Notes: a model not told the origin generated them from the letters alone. A stretch of DNA of 6,917 nucleotides from Candidatus Omnitrophota bacterium (GCA_020430005.1 JAGQKQ010000097.1:1-6917), one strand, 5' to 3'; numbered from the stretch's first letter, positions 1-6,220 are shown. A program made the numbers and translations.

Positions 1-2
1 AT

Positions 3-1274
3 CAACACTCTGAAAATTTTTACAAAAGAGCGGAAAAGGTTATGGTTGGCGGGGTTAACAGTCCGGTCCGGTCGTTTAAGGGCGTCGGTGGCAATCCGTT
101 GATTATGAAATACGGACAGCGGCAGCATTTGTATGATTATGATAACAACCAATACACGGATTATTGTTTGTCCTGGGGAGCGCTGATTTTAGGACACGCG
201 CATCGGCATATGACACTGGCTGCCAAGAAAACGGTAGAGAAGGGCGCCAGTTTTGGAACAACCACGCGGGAAGAAATTGCCATCGCTGAATATATTGTTC
301 AGTGCGTGCCATCAATTGAGAAAATCCGTTTTGTGAATTCCGGAACAGAAGCGACCATGAGTGCCATTCGTCTGGCCCGCGGTTTTACAAAACGGGATCT
401 ATTAGTAAAATTCGATGGCTGTTATCATGGCCATTTCGATGATTTGTTGACCACAGCGGGAAGCGGTGTCGCCCAATTGCATGAATCTTCCAGTTTGGGT
501 ATTCCTAAAAGTCATGTCCAAAACACGATCAGTCTTCCGTACAATGATACCGATCTTCTGGAAAAAACCTTAACCAAGCATAAAGATCAGATTGCTTGTG
601 TAATTATTGAACCCGTTGCGGGAAACATGGGCGTTATTCCGGCGAAAAAAGAATTCCTGCAAACACTCAGAACGCTCACAAAAAAATATGGTATCGTTTT
701 AATTTTTGATGAAATTATGACGGGATTCCGTACCAACACAGGCTGCGTTCAGAAAGATTACGGGATTATTCCTGATATGACGTGTTTGGGAAAAATTATC
801 GGCGGCGGTTTTCCAATTGGCGCTTATGGCGGCCGGAAAGACATTATGGAAACGTTAGCGCCGTTGGGTGGAGTGTATCAAGCCGGAACATTTGCGGGAA
901 ATCCGGTTGTCATGAAAGCCGGTTTGGCCGGACTTAAAACGCTCAATGATAAAGTTTATAAAAAATTAAATGAAAAGTGCGACCATTTTTCCAAGACCAT
1001 TAATGATTTCTTCAAAGAAAATAAGATTGATGCGCATAGCGCACATTATAAATCCATGATGAGTATCCGTTTCAGAAAAGAACCGGTTTTAAATTACGTG
1101 GATGCTCAAAATGCCGCCGGGGGAGAGAAGTACGTAAAACTTTTTCACCATTTATTGGATGAAGGAATTTATTGGCCGCCTGCCGATCTGGAAGCTTACT
1201 TTGTATCGACCGCACACACGACAAAAGATCTCAACGAATTACAAGAAGCGCTGAAAGAATTTTTTGAGGAGTAA
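3..1274 (+). CDS. hemL: Glutamate-1-semialdehyde 2,1-aminomutase, 5'-truncated by the window edge
   Basis: PLP enzyme of fold type I that converts glutamate-1-semialdehyde to 5-aminolevulinate, the last step of the C5 route to tetrapyrroles; cytosolic. The open frame runs in from base 3 and reads SENFYKRAEKVMVGGVNSPV, the normal N-terminus of the family. The ATG at 42 is therefore an internal Met, and the true start lies only a few codons outside the window. Numbered from that Met: SGTEA at 100-104 (cofactor phosphate region), EPVAGNMG at 190-197, FDEIMTGFR at 222-230 with the PLP-ring Asp, and LGKIIGGG with the Schiff-base Lys at 251 (bases 792-794). YQAGTFAGNP at 279-288 is specific to HemL rather than to general class III aminotransferases. 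The C-terminus is complete (TAA at 1272-1274). No other haem gene is in view. It converges on ilvN. Confidence 0.94.
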   Translation, partial: QHSENFYKRAEKVMVGGVNSPVRSFKGVGGNPLIMKYGQRQHLYDYDNNQYTDYCLSWGALILGHAHRHMTLAAKKTVEKGASFGTTTREEIAIAEYIVQCVPSIEKIRFVNSGTEATMSAIRLARGFTKRDLLVKFDGCYHGHFDDLLTTAGSGVAQLHESSSLGIPKSHVQNTISLPYNDTDLLEKTLTKHKDQIACVIIEPVAGNMGVIPAKKEFLQTLRTLTKKYGIVLIFDEIMTGFRTNTGCVQKDYGIIPDMTCLGKIIGGGFPIGAYGGRKDIMETLAPLGGVYQAGTFAGNPVVMKAGLAGLKTLNDKVYKKLNEKCDHFSKTINDFFKENKIDAHSAHYKSMMSIRFRKEPVLNYVDAQNAAGGEKYVKLFHHLLDEGIYWPPADLEAYFVSTAHTTKDLNELQEALKEFFEE

Positions 1275-1287
1275 TGCTTAACAATAT

Positions 1288-1342
1288 GTCATTCCCGCGT
1301 AGGCGGGAATCCAGTCTGGATACCTGCCTTCGCAGGTATGAC
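1288..1342. repeat. REP/MITE-like palindromic repeat, two adjacent hairpins
   Basis: A 55-bp near-palindrome with two 27-bp arms (1288-1314 and 1316-1342) around a single T at 1315; the arms match at 22 of 27 positions. Outer ends are GTCAT and ATGAC. Each arm also folds on itself: ATTCCCGC/GCGGGAAT (1291-1298/1303-1310, loop GTAG) and TACCTGC/GCAGGTA (1321-1327/1332-1338, loop CTTC). The left hairpin fits the ATTCCC-N8-GGGAAT form of the neisserial dRS3 repeat, and similar short repeats are scattered through many bacterial genomes. It lies between convergent genes, where it could also stop transcription from either side, although no T-run follows it. The family name is inferred from memory of such repeats; the structure is seen directly. 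Confidence 0.85.
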
Positions 1343-1383
1343 AAAAGTGTGAATGTTTAAATTTTAATTTACCAGGTGCTAGT

Positions 1384-1406
1384 AAAAAGCGACTAGTAGC
1401 TAGTCT
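1384..1406 (-). terminator. Candidate intrinsic terminator of ilvBN
   Basis: Read on the minus strand, GACTAG-CTA-CTAGTC (1405-1391) is a perfect 6-bp stem with a 3-nt loop, followed by GC and a run of five T (1388-1384). The stem begins in the ilvN stop codon (TAG, 1407-1405). The stem is short and only half G/C, so termination strength is uncertain. The REP-like double hairpin downstream may back it up. Confidence 0.45.
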
Positions 1407-1908
1407 AGGTTGGCTCTTTTCCCAACGCCATAACAAGCTTCCCGGAACGGACCATTTCAATAATACCGTGTTTCTTCATCAATTCTTCAAACTCATCGAG
1501 TTCTTCCGTCGTTCCGTCTTGTTCAATAATGATGGCGCCTTCGCCTTCATCAACAATCTTCAGTCCATATTTTCTTTTATGTTTTGTGATCGCTGATTTG
1601 ATTTGAGCAGAGGATTTAAGTTTCAATAAAGCAACCTCGCGGGTAACAGAGTCGGCACCGGTATGTTCTTCACAATGCAGTACGTCAACCAGTTTCGCGG
1701 TCTGTTTGATAATTTGCTCCAGTGTTTCCGGATCTCCCTGAGCGGTAATAGTCATTCGGGAATATTTCGGGTTTACGCCGGCGGAAACAACGAGAGAATC
1801 AATATTATATCCCCGGCGGGCAAAAACCTGCGCGCAACGCAGCAGGACCCCGGGTTTATTTGCAACTTTAACACTGATCGTGTGGATATCTTTTTTCTTC
1901 TTAGCCAT
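1405..1908 (-). CDS. ilvN: Acetolactate synthase small (regulatory) subunit
   Basis: Regulatory subunit of acetohydroxyacid synthase: it stimulates the catalytic IlvB subunit and confers feedback inhibition by valine in the branched-chain amino acid pathway. At 167 aa it is normal for the IlvH/IlvN family. An ACT domain covers about residues 8-82 (ISVKVANKPGVLLR, then RGYNIDSL, SRMTI and KLVDVL); the ALS_ss C-terminal domain covers about 85-162 and ends EMVRSGKLVMALGK. The residues matching the valine-site Asn, Gly and Asn of E. coli IlvH are present (N17, G20, N35), so allosteric control is probably intact. The start codon overlaps the ilvB stop as TAATG. AGGAAG (1915-1920) lies 6 nt upstream, so translation is likely coupled with ilvB in balanced amounts. 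The short Lys run after Ala2 (KKKK) is a small oddity shared in style with the IlvB tail. Confidence 0.95.
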   Translation of the reverse strand: MAKKKKDIHTISVKVANKPGVLLRCAQVFARRGYNIDSLVVSAGVNPKYSRMTITAQGDPETLEQIIKQTAKLVDVLHCEEHTGADSVTREVALLKLKSSAQIKSAITKHKRKYGLKIVDEGEGAIIIEQDGTTEELDEFEELMKKHGIIEMVRSGKLVMALGKEPT

Positions 1909-3668
1909 TATGTACTTCCTGTTGGTTTTTCTAATTTTGTTGTCGGCGGTTCAATAATCATTTGGGACGCGCTTCGTCCGGCAGGAATCATCGGGAATAC
2001 GTTGTCCTCTTTAATAACCTCTGCGTGAATAAGAACCGGGCCTTTAAAATCTAACGCTTCTTTTAAGCGGGTTTTACAATGTTTTGGATCATCAATATGA
2101 ACACCTTTGATGCCATAAGCCTCGGCTAATTTAATAAAATTAGGATTTCCTTCCAAGTCAACGCCGGAAAGACGGTTTTCAAAGAAGAGTTCCTGCCATT
2201 GGCGAACCATACCTAAATATTTATTGTCGATAACCAGAATCTTAACCGGTAGTTTATGAATAAATACTGTAGCTAACTCAAAAAGGGTCATCTGAAAACC
2301 ACCGTCGCCAACAACCGCCACAACAAGGTCGTTGGGGCAGCCGAATTGGGCGCCAATCGCCGCTGGAAAACCAAATCCCATCGTTCCCGCGCCGCCGGAA
2401 GATAACCATCGCTCACCTTTGGTGCTTAAGTTAAATTGAGCCGACCACATTTGGTGCTGGCCAACGTCGGTGCTGATGATGGCGTCACCTTTCGTCAATT
2501 CCTGCAGATCAAATAAAACGCGCTGAGCGGTCAAGCCTTTGTCATCGTTGAATTTTAACGGAAACTCTTTTTTGTAGAACTTAACTTCCTTCAACCATTC
2601 TTCCGTGTCTAGCGGATTAACATGTTTCACTAATTCTTCAACAATCAGACGGGCATCACCGACACAATACGCGTCAGGCTCAACAATCTTTCCGATTTCC
2701 GCTTCATCAATATCAATATGCAGTTTTTTTGCACCGACACAGAACTCGTCATTTTTTCCATTAATACGATCATCAAAACGGGAGCCGATGGAACAGATTA
2801 AATCACAACCGACTAACGCTTTGTTGGCATACGCCGTTCCGTGCATTCCTAACATCCCTAAAGAGAGAGGATCGGTTTCCGGAAAACATCCTTTACCAAG
2901 TAAAGTATTGGTTACCGGTGCGTTCAGTTTTCTGGCTAATTTTGCGACAGCCTGATGCGCGCCGGATAAAACCGCCCCATGACCAACGAGAAGAAGAGGT
3001 TTTTTCGACGCATTAAATAATTTGGCCATCTTTTTAATATCTTTAAGACTGCCTTTATCCGCGGTTTTATATCCTGGAATATCCATTTCCGGATCCAGAG
3101 TTTTACCGGTGAATTCCCCTTGGGTGATATCTTTCGGCAAGTCAATCAAAACCGGACCTGGTCGACCGGTATTGGTAATATGAAAAGCCTCTTTGGTAAT
3201 TCGTGGAATATCGTTGGCCTTTTTAACCAAATAGCTGTGCTTAACAACCGGAATGGTAATACTGAAAATATCCGATTCCTGGAAAGCATCTTTTCCAAGC
3301 ATAGGGGAAATGGTTTGTCCGGTTAAAACGATCATCGGAACCGAGTCCATTTGGGCCGTCATAATACCGGTTACGGTATTGGTTGCTCCCGGACCGCTGG
3401 TTACCAGAACAACACCCGGTTTTCCGGTTGCGCGGGCATAACCGTCCGCAATATGGGCCGCGCCTTGTTCGTGGCGGACCAAGATTAATTTGATTTTAGA
3501 CCCGACTAACGCATCGAAGATAGGGATGGCGGCGCCACCGGAAAGTCCCCAAATATATTCTACGCCAAGGTTTTCCAAACATTTGACCAGGGCTTCAGCT
3601 CCGGTCATCGATTTTTTGATGGGTGCTTTTGCCGCTTTTTTTGTGCTTTTTGCTGCTTTTTTCGTCAT
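1908..3668 (-). CDS. ilvB: Acetolactate synthase large (catalytic) subunit
   Basis: ThDP- and FAD-dependent enzyme that condenses pyruvate with pyruvate or 2-ketobutyrate, the first common step to valine, leucine and isoleucine. With the start chosen here it has 586 aa, typical for the family. Domains: ThDP Pyr domain about 21-185 with catalytic Glu67 in RHEQGAAHIADGYAR; central FAD-binding domain about 208-345; ThDP PP domain about 400-550 with GDG at 454-456 and DN at 481-482 (the second metal-site position, more often NN), followed by YLGMVRQWQELFF. The longest frame begins at 3809, but its first 47 codons show no homology, overlap a good promoter and lack a ribosome binding site. AAGGA precedes the ATG at 3668 by 5 nt. 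Residues 1-20 form an unusual Lys/Ala-rich basic tail (eight Lys, five Ala) ahead of the conserved MTGAEALVKCLE start. Cotranscribed with ilvN. Confidence 0.95.
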   Translation of the reverse strand: MTKKAAKSTKKAAKAPIKKSMTGAEALVKCLENLGVEYIWGLSGGAAIPIFDALVGSKIKLILVRHEQGAAHIADGYARATGKPGVVLVTSGPGATNTVTGIMTAQMDSVPMIVLTGQTISPMLGKDAFQESDIFSITIPVVKHSYLVKKANDIPRITKEAFHITNTGRPGPVLIDLPKDITQGEFTGKTLDPEMDIPGYKTADKGSLKDIKKMAKLFNASKKPLLLVGHGAVLSGAHQAVAKLARKLNAPVTNTLLGKGCFPETDPLSLGMLGMHGTAYANKALVGCDLICSIGSRFDDRINGKNDEFCVGAKKLHIDIDEAEIGKIVEPDAYCVGDARLIVEELVKHVNPLDTEEWLKEVKFYKKEFPLKFNDDKGLTAQRVLFDLQELTKGDAIISTDVGQHQMWSAQFNLSTKGERWLSSGGAGTMGFGFPAAIGAQFGCPNDLVVAVVGDGGFQMTLFELATVFIHKLPVKILVIDNKYLGMVRQWQELFFENRLSGVDLEGNPNFIKLAEAYGIKGVHIDDPKHCKTRLKEALDFKGPVLIHAEVIKEDNVFPMIPAGRSASQMIIEPPTTKLEKPTGST

Positions 3669-3673
3669 AATTT

Positions 3674-3678
3674 TCCTT
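3674..3678 (-). promoter_or_regulatory. Ribosome binding site deciding the ilvB start
   Basis: Minus-strand AAGGA lies 5 nt ahead of the ATG at 3668-3666. It favours this start over the in-frame upstream ATGs at 3719 and 3809. The one at 3719 falls inside the predicted promoter. Confidence 0.75.
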
Positions 3679-3709
3679 AACCTCAATATTTCTAAAAGTT
3701 TGAATGACC

Positions 3710-3739
3710 ATACTAGCATAATGGAATACCTTTTGGCAA
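3710..3739 (-). promoter_or_regulatory. Probable sigma70-type promoter of ilvBN
   Basis: On the minus strand, TTGCCA (3739-3734, 5 of 6 matches to the -35 consensus) is followed after 18 nt by TAGTAT (3715-3710, 4 of 6). TG stands one base before the hexamer, giving an extended -10. Transcription would start near 3703 and leave a leader of about 35 nt. That is too short for a classical leader-peptide attenuator, and no run of Leu/Val/Ile codons is seen. Control may rest on the valine site of IlvN. Confidence 0.55.
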
Positions 3740-3787
3740 GTTTTTTTGTAGGTGCCGATGAATCTGCTTTTCCGTCACTAAAGGCCC

Positions 3788-3816
3788 TTGAATTTTGGTC
3801 GATAATCATATATTAT
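3788..3816 (+). promoter_or_regulatory. Probable promoter of the PP-loop/mrp operon
   Basis: TTGAAT (3788-3793, 4 of 6) and TATTAT (3811-3816, 5 of 6) are separated by exactly 17 nt. The start of transcription would fall near 3823, about 40 nt ahead of the TTG start at 3862. It diverges from the ilvBN promoter. The two -35 boxes are about 50 bp apart. Confidence 0.6.
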
Positions 3817-3842
3817 TGTTAAATTCACTACTTATTTAACAA
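3816..3842. promoter_or_regulatory. 9-bp inverted repeat at the transcription start (operator or 5' hairpin)
   Basis: TTGTTAAAT (3816-3824) and ATTTAACAA (3834-3842) are perfect inverted repeats with a 9-nt centre. The left half begins at the last base of the -10 box and the repeat spans the expected start site. This is a usual place for a repressor operator; alternatively it forms an AU-rich hairpin at the very 5' end of the mRNA. The symmetry is seen; its role is inference. Confidence 0.5.
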
Positions 3843-3849
3843 GCGAAGT

Positions 3850-3854
3850 GAGGA
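3850..3854 (+). promoter_or_regulatory. Ribosome binding site supporting a TTG start
   Basis: GAGGA lies 7 nt ahead of the TTG at 3862-3864. No in-frame ATG or GTG occurs between the upstream stop (TAA, 3820-3822) and the PP-loop motif, so TTG is the best start. Confidence 0.65.
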
Positions 3855-3861
3855 ATGTCTT

Positions 3862-4875
3862 TTGATCCAGAAAGTTGATAAAAAACTGGTTAAGGCCGTT
3901 GGGCTTATTTCAGGAGGGCTGGATAGTACCGTAGCCGCCAAGGTTGTAAAAGATCTCGGGGTGGATGTCTACGGAGTCTATTTTGCCATGCCCTGGGGAT
4001 GTTGTGATAAGACTAAAGCGATTGAGGCGGCGATCGCCATTGATATTAAATTTATTGTCCTGCAATTGGACGAGCGTTATCTTGAAATGGTAAGAAATCC
4101 CAAACATGGTTATGGGACCGCCATGAATCCTTGTGTTGACTGTCGCATCCATATGTTTTCCCGGGCCGCGCAATACATGAAACATATCGGGGCGGATTTT
4201 GTTTTTACCGGCGAAGTTTTGGGGCAACGTCCCATGTCGCAGCGTCGGCACAGTATGAAGTGGATTGAAGAAGAGACTGGATTAAAAGGAAAATTACTGC
4301 GTCCATTATGTGCTCAACTCATGGAACCAACCATTCCCGAACAGGAAGGGCTGATTGATCGTAATCAGTTGTTACAAATTACCGGACGTTCCCGCAAAAT
4401 GCAGTACGAAATCGCCCGTAAACTGGGCATTACGGAATTTACTCCTCCGGCTGGAGGATGCCTTTTGACGGATAAAAATTTTGCCCGCCGGATGAAAGAC
4501 ACATTGGATCATGGTTATCGTAACTTCAGAGAGACGATTGCCTTAAAATGGGGCCGCCATTACCGCATTGAAGAGGGCTTTAAGCTGATTTTGGGCCGTG
4601 ATGAAGAGGAAAATGTGTCTTTGGTGCGCTATGCGCATAGAGATGACATTATTATGGAGTTTCCTGACAAGCGTGGTCCGACGCTGGTCTTAAAGGGGGA
4701 AAAACCTTCTGAAAAAATCCTTGCAATCGCCGCCGGATTGGTGCAATATTATTCGAAGAGAAGAGACCTGCCATCCCAGGAATTACATTTCTGGAAAGCG
4801 TCAAAGACAAACGAAAAGCAAACAACTTTGGCAAAAAAACTAACTGACGCCGATATCAAAGCGATTCAGATTTAA
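3862..4875 (+). CDS. PP-loop tRNA thiouridine synthase-like protein fused to an NFACT-R RNA-binding domain
   Basis: Predicted tRNA sulfuration enzyme of 337 aa, of the kind usually annotated as ThiI-like or as a TrmU/MnmA-like PP-loop protein. Residues about 9-200 form an adenylating N-type ATP pyrophosphatase domain: PP-loop SGGLDST at 17-23, NPCVDCR at 89-95, and PPAGGCLLTD at 195-204. C91, C94 and C200 give the C-x2-C plus distal Cys pattern known to hold a [4Fe-4S] cluster in several thiolases; C47-C48 are additional. There is no N-terminal THUMP or C-terminal rhodanese domain, unlike E. coli ThiI. Residues about 228-312 (KLILGRDEEEN, then HRDDIIMEFPDKRGPTLVLKG) match the NFACT-R fold. 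Burroughs and Aravind proposed that this combination acts in tRNA 4-thiouridine formation with TusA-like sulfur carriers. Product and exact nucleoside are inferred. It starts at TTG and is followed after 2 nt by mrp. Confidence 0.82.
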   Translation: MIQKVDKKLVKAVGLISGGLDSTVAAKVVKDLGVDVYGVYFAMPWGCCDKTKAIEAAIAIDIKFIVLQLDERYLEMVRNPKHGYGTAMNPCVDCRIHMFSRAAQYMKHIGADFVFTGEVLGQRPMSQRRHSMKWIEEETGLKGKLLRPLCAQLMEPTIPEQEGLIDRNQLLQITGRSRKMQYEIARKLGITEFTPPAGGCLLTDKNFARRMKDTLDHGYRNFRETIALKWGRHYRIEEGFKLILGRDEEENVSLVRYAHRDDIIMEFPDKRGPTLVLKGEKPSEKILAIAAGLVQYYSKRRDLPSQELHFWKASKTNEKQTTLAKKLTDADIKAIQI

Positions 4876-4877
4876 TC

Positions 4878-6155
4878 ATGATTACCATTCAAAAAGTCCG
4901 TAATGCCTTATCTACGGTGCCGCATCCCCGCGACCCGGACAAAAATCTTGTGACGTCCGGTTATGTCCGCAACATTCAAATTTCCGATAATGCCGTTTCA
5001 TTTCAATTGATTGATCCGAATGACAATAGTTGCATTAACACCGCAAAAGAAGTTGTGCAAAAACTTGACGGTGTTAAATCTGTGGAAGTTAAAGTTATTG
5101 CCAGCCCTTTAGCCGGAGGTTCGTTAGAAAAGGTGAAATCCATCATCGCTATCTCGTCGTGTAAAGGCGGCGTGGGAAAGTCCACAGTTGCCGCGCATAT
5201 CGCGCGTGAAATGGCCAAAGGCGGATATAAAGTCGGGCTCGTCGACGCGGACATTCACGGCCCGTCAGTTCCCGCTTTGTTTAATCTCAAGAATGTTCAT
5301 ATTAAAACCAATAATCAAAAACAACTCATCCCAGTCGAGAGAGATGGTTTAAAAATCATGTCCTTCGGGTTTTTGTTGGGTGACGCGCCGGCTGTTATGC
5401 GCGGCCCGATTGTTACACGGTATATCCAGCAAATTTTAATGATGACCGATTGGGGAGAGCTTGATTATTTGTTTATCGATATGCCACCGGGAACAGGGGA
5501 TGTTCAATTAACAATTACTCAAACAGCACGGCTAAGCGGGGCTGTTATTGTGACGACGCCACAAACATTATCCTTGTTGGATGTCGCTCGTGGAATTTTG
5601 ATGTTTGAAAAAGTGAATGTCCCAATTATCGGGATTATTGAAAATATGTCGTATTTTCTTTGCAACAAATGTGACGAAAAGCACTACATCTTTGGGGAGA
5701 ATGCGGTGCATTCTTTACAAAAACGTTTTGGGGTAAAGTTGCTGGCGGAAATTCCATTGCAGCCGCAAATGACACTATCACTGGATCAGCATTTTAGTAA
5801 TGATTATATCATGCTTGCGGTAGAGCATATGAAAGAGGCTCTTTCGCATTTAGACGAACTCAAATCAGGGGTTCCTGATGTTAAATTTGATAAACAGAAC
5901 ATTTCGGTCCAATGGGCTGACGGAATGGGGGTTACAGTTTCCAATAAGCAATTACGATTAAGCTGCCGGTGCGCGCTCTGCGCTAATGAAATAACAGGAG
6001 AGGTTCTGATTTCAGAAGACGATATCCGCCAGGATATCCAGCCCAAGGAGATTACCCCGCTCGGGAATTACGCCTTGGGAATTGTCTGGAATGACGGGCA
6101 CTCTTCGGGTATTTATCCTTATACTCTTATTAAAGATCTGGCCAATACATCATAA
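4878..6155 (+). CDS. mrp: Mrp/NBP35-family Fe-S cluster carrier ATPase with DUF59 and DUF971 domains (HCF101-like)
   Basis: Dimeric P-loop ATPase thought to bind a [4Fe-4S] cluster between subunits and pass it to apoproteins in the cytosol; 425 aa. Three domains in order: DUF59/MIP18-like at about 1-75 (HPRDPDKNLVTSGYV); ParA/MinD-type ATPase at about 86-325 with deviant Walker A CKGGVGKST (95-103), DADIHGPS (123-130), FIDMPPGTGD (199-208) and the cluster-binding C262-x2-C265; and DUF971 at about 342-422 (WADGMGV, CRCALC, WNDGHSSGIYP). C363, C365, C368 and H408 reproduce the Zn-ligand spacing of the same domain in gamma-butyrobetaine hydroxylase. The overall order equals that of plastid HCF101, a [4Fe-4S] factor for photosystem I. 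E. coli Mrp lacks DUF971. The ATG lies 2 nt after the upstream stop with no clear Shine-Dalgarno site, so translational coupling is likely. Client proteins are unknown. Confidence 0.93.
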   Translation: MITIQKVRNALSTVPHPRDPDKNLVTSGYVRNIQISDNAVSFQLIDPNDNSCINTAKEVVQKLDGVKSVEVKVIASPLAGGSLEKVKSIIAISSCKGGVGKSTVAAHIAREMAKGGYKVGLVDADIHGPSVPALFNLKNVHIKTNNQKQLIPVERDGLKIMSFGFLLGDAPAVMRGPIVTRYIQQILMMTDWGELDYLFIDMPPGTGDVQLTITQTARLSGAVIVTTPQTLSLLDVARGILMFEKVNVPIIGIIENMSYFLCNKCDEKHYIFGENAVHSLQKRFGVKLLAEIPLQPQMTLSLDQHFSNDYIMLAVEHMKEALSHLDELKSGVPDVKFDKQNISVQWADGMGVTVSNKQLRLSCRCALCANEITGEVLISEDDIRQDIQPKEITPLGNYALGIVWNDGHSSGIYPYTLIKDLANTS

Positions 6156-6180
6156 GTTATTGATAATAAATAACTTATGA
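6150..6180. terminator. 12-bp perfect inverted repeat over the mrp stop codon; possible terminator or operator
   Basis: TCATAAGTTATT (6150-6161) pairs perfectly with AATAACTTATGA (6169-6180) around a 7-nt loop. The TAA stop (6153-6155) is inside the left arm. Only 2 of 12 pairs are G-C, and no T-run follows directly (the nearest, T5, is at 6193-6197). It is therefore a poor intrinsic terminator by the usual rules. It may instead be an mRNA 3' end stabiliser or a DNA site for a dimeric regulator of the downstream gene. Confidence 0.45.
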
Positions 6181-6220
6181 TTAGCCTAATTGTTTTTCTA
6201 TAAGAACTTGTCCTTATATA

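Noticed and set aside
42..44. ATG at 42 as the start of hemL
   Set aside because: The open frame upstream already reads as conserved HemL N-terminus, so this Met is internal and the gene is cut by the window edge.
1288..1342. CRISPR repeat or attachment site
   Set aside because: A single copy in the window with no spacers, flanking integrase or target duplication. A REP/MITE-like element explains it better.
1278..1460. Minus-strand 60-codon frame ending with a GRYPDWIPAYAGMT-type string
   Set aside because: That string is the translation of the palindromic repeat and appears in many spurious predicted proteins. The rest overlaps ilvN out of frame.
1663..2028. Plus-strand 121-codon frame across the ilvB/ilvN junction
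   Set aside because: Antisense to two well-supported genes, with no recognisable protein features.
3669..3809. 47-codon N-terminal extension of ilvB
   Set aside because: No similarity to the family, no ribosome binding site at 3809, and it covers the predicted -35 and extended -10 boxes.
3490..3822. Plus-strand 110-codon frame opposite the ilvB start
   Set aside because: Antisense shadow of ilvB and its promoter region; its hydrophobic Phe/Ala stretch is the complement of the Lys/Ala tail.
3855..3878. Seven-codon ATG frame (MSFDPES) overlapping the TTG start
   Set aside because: Its ATG abuts the GAGGA site with no spacing. It could be a tiny regulatory upstream frame but nothing supports translation.
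3910..4251. Minus-strand 113-codon frame inside the PP-loop gene
   Set aside because: Antisense shadow of conserved coding sequence with no ribosome binding site or family signature.
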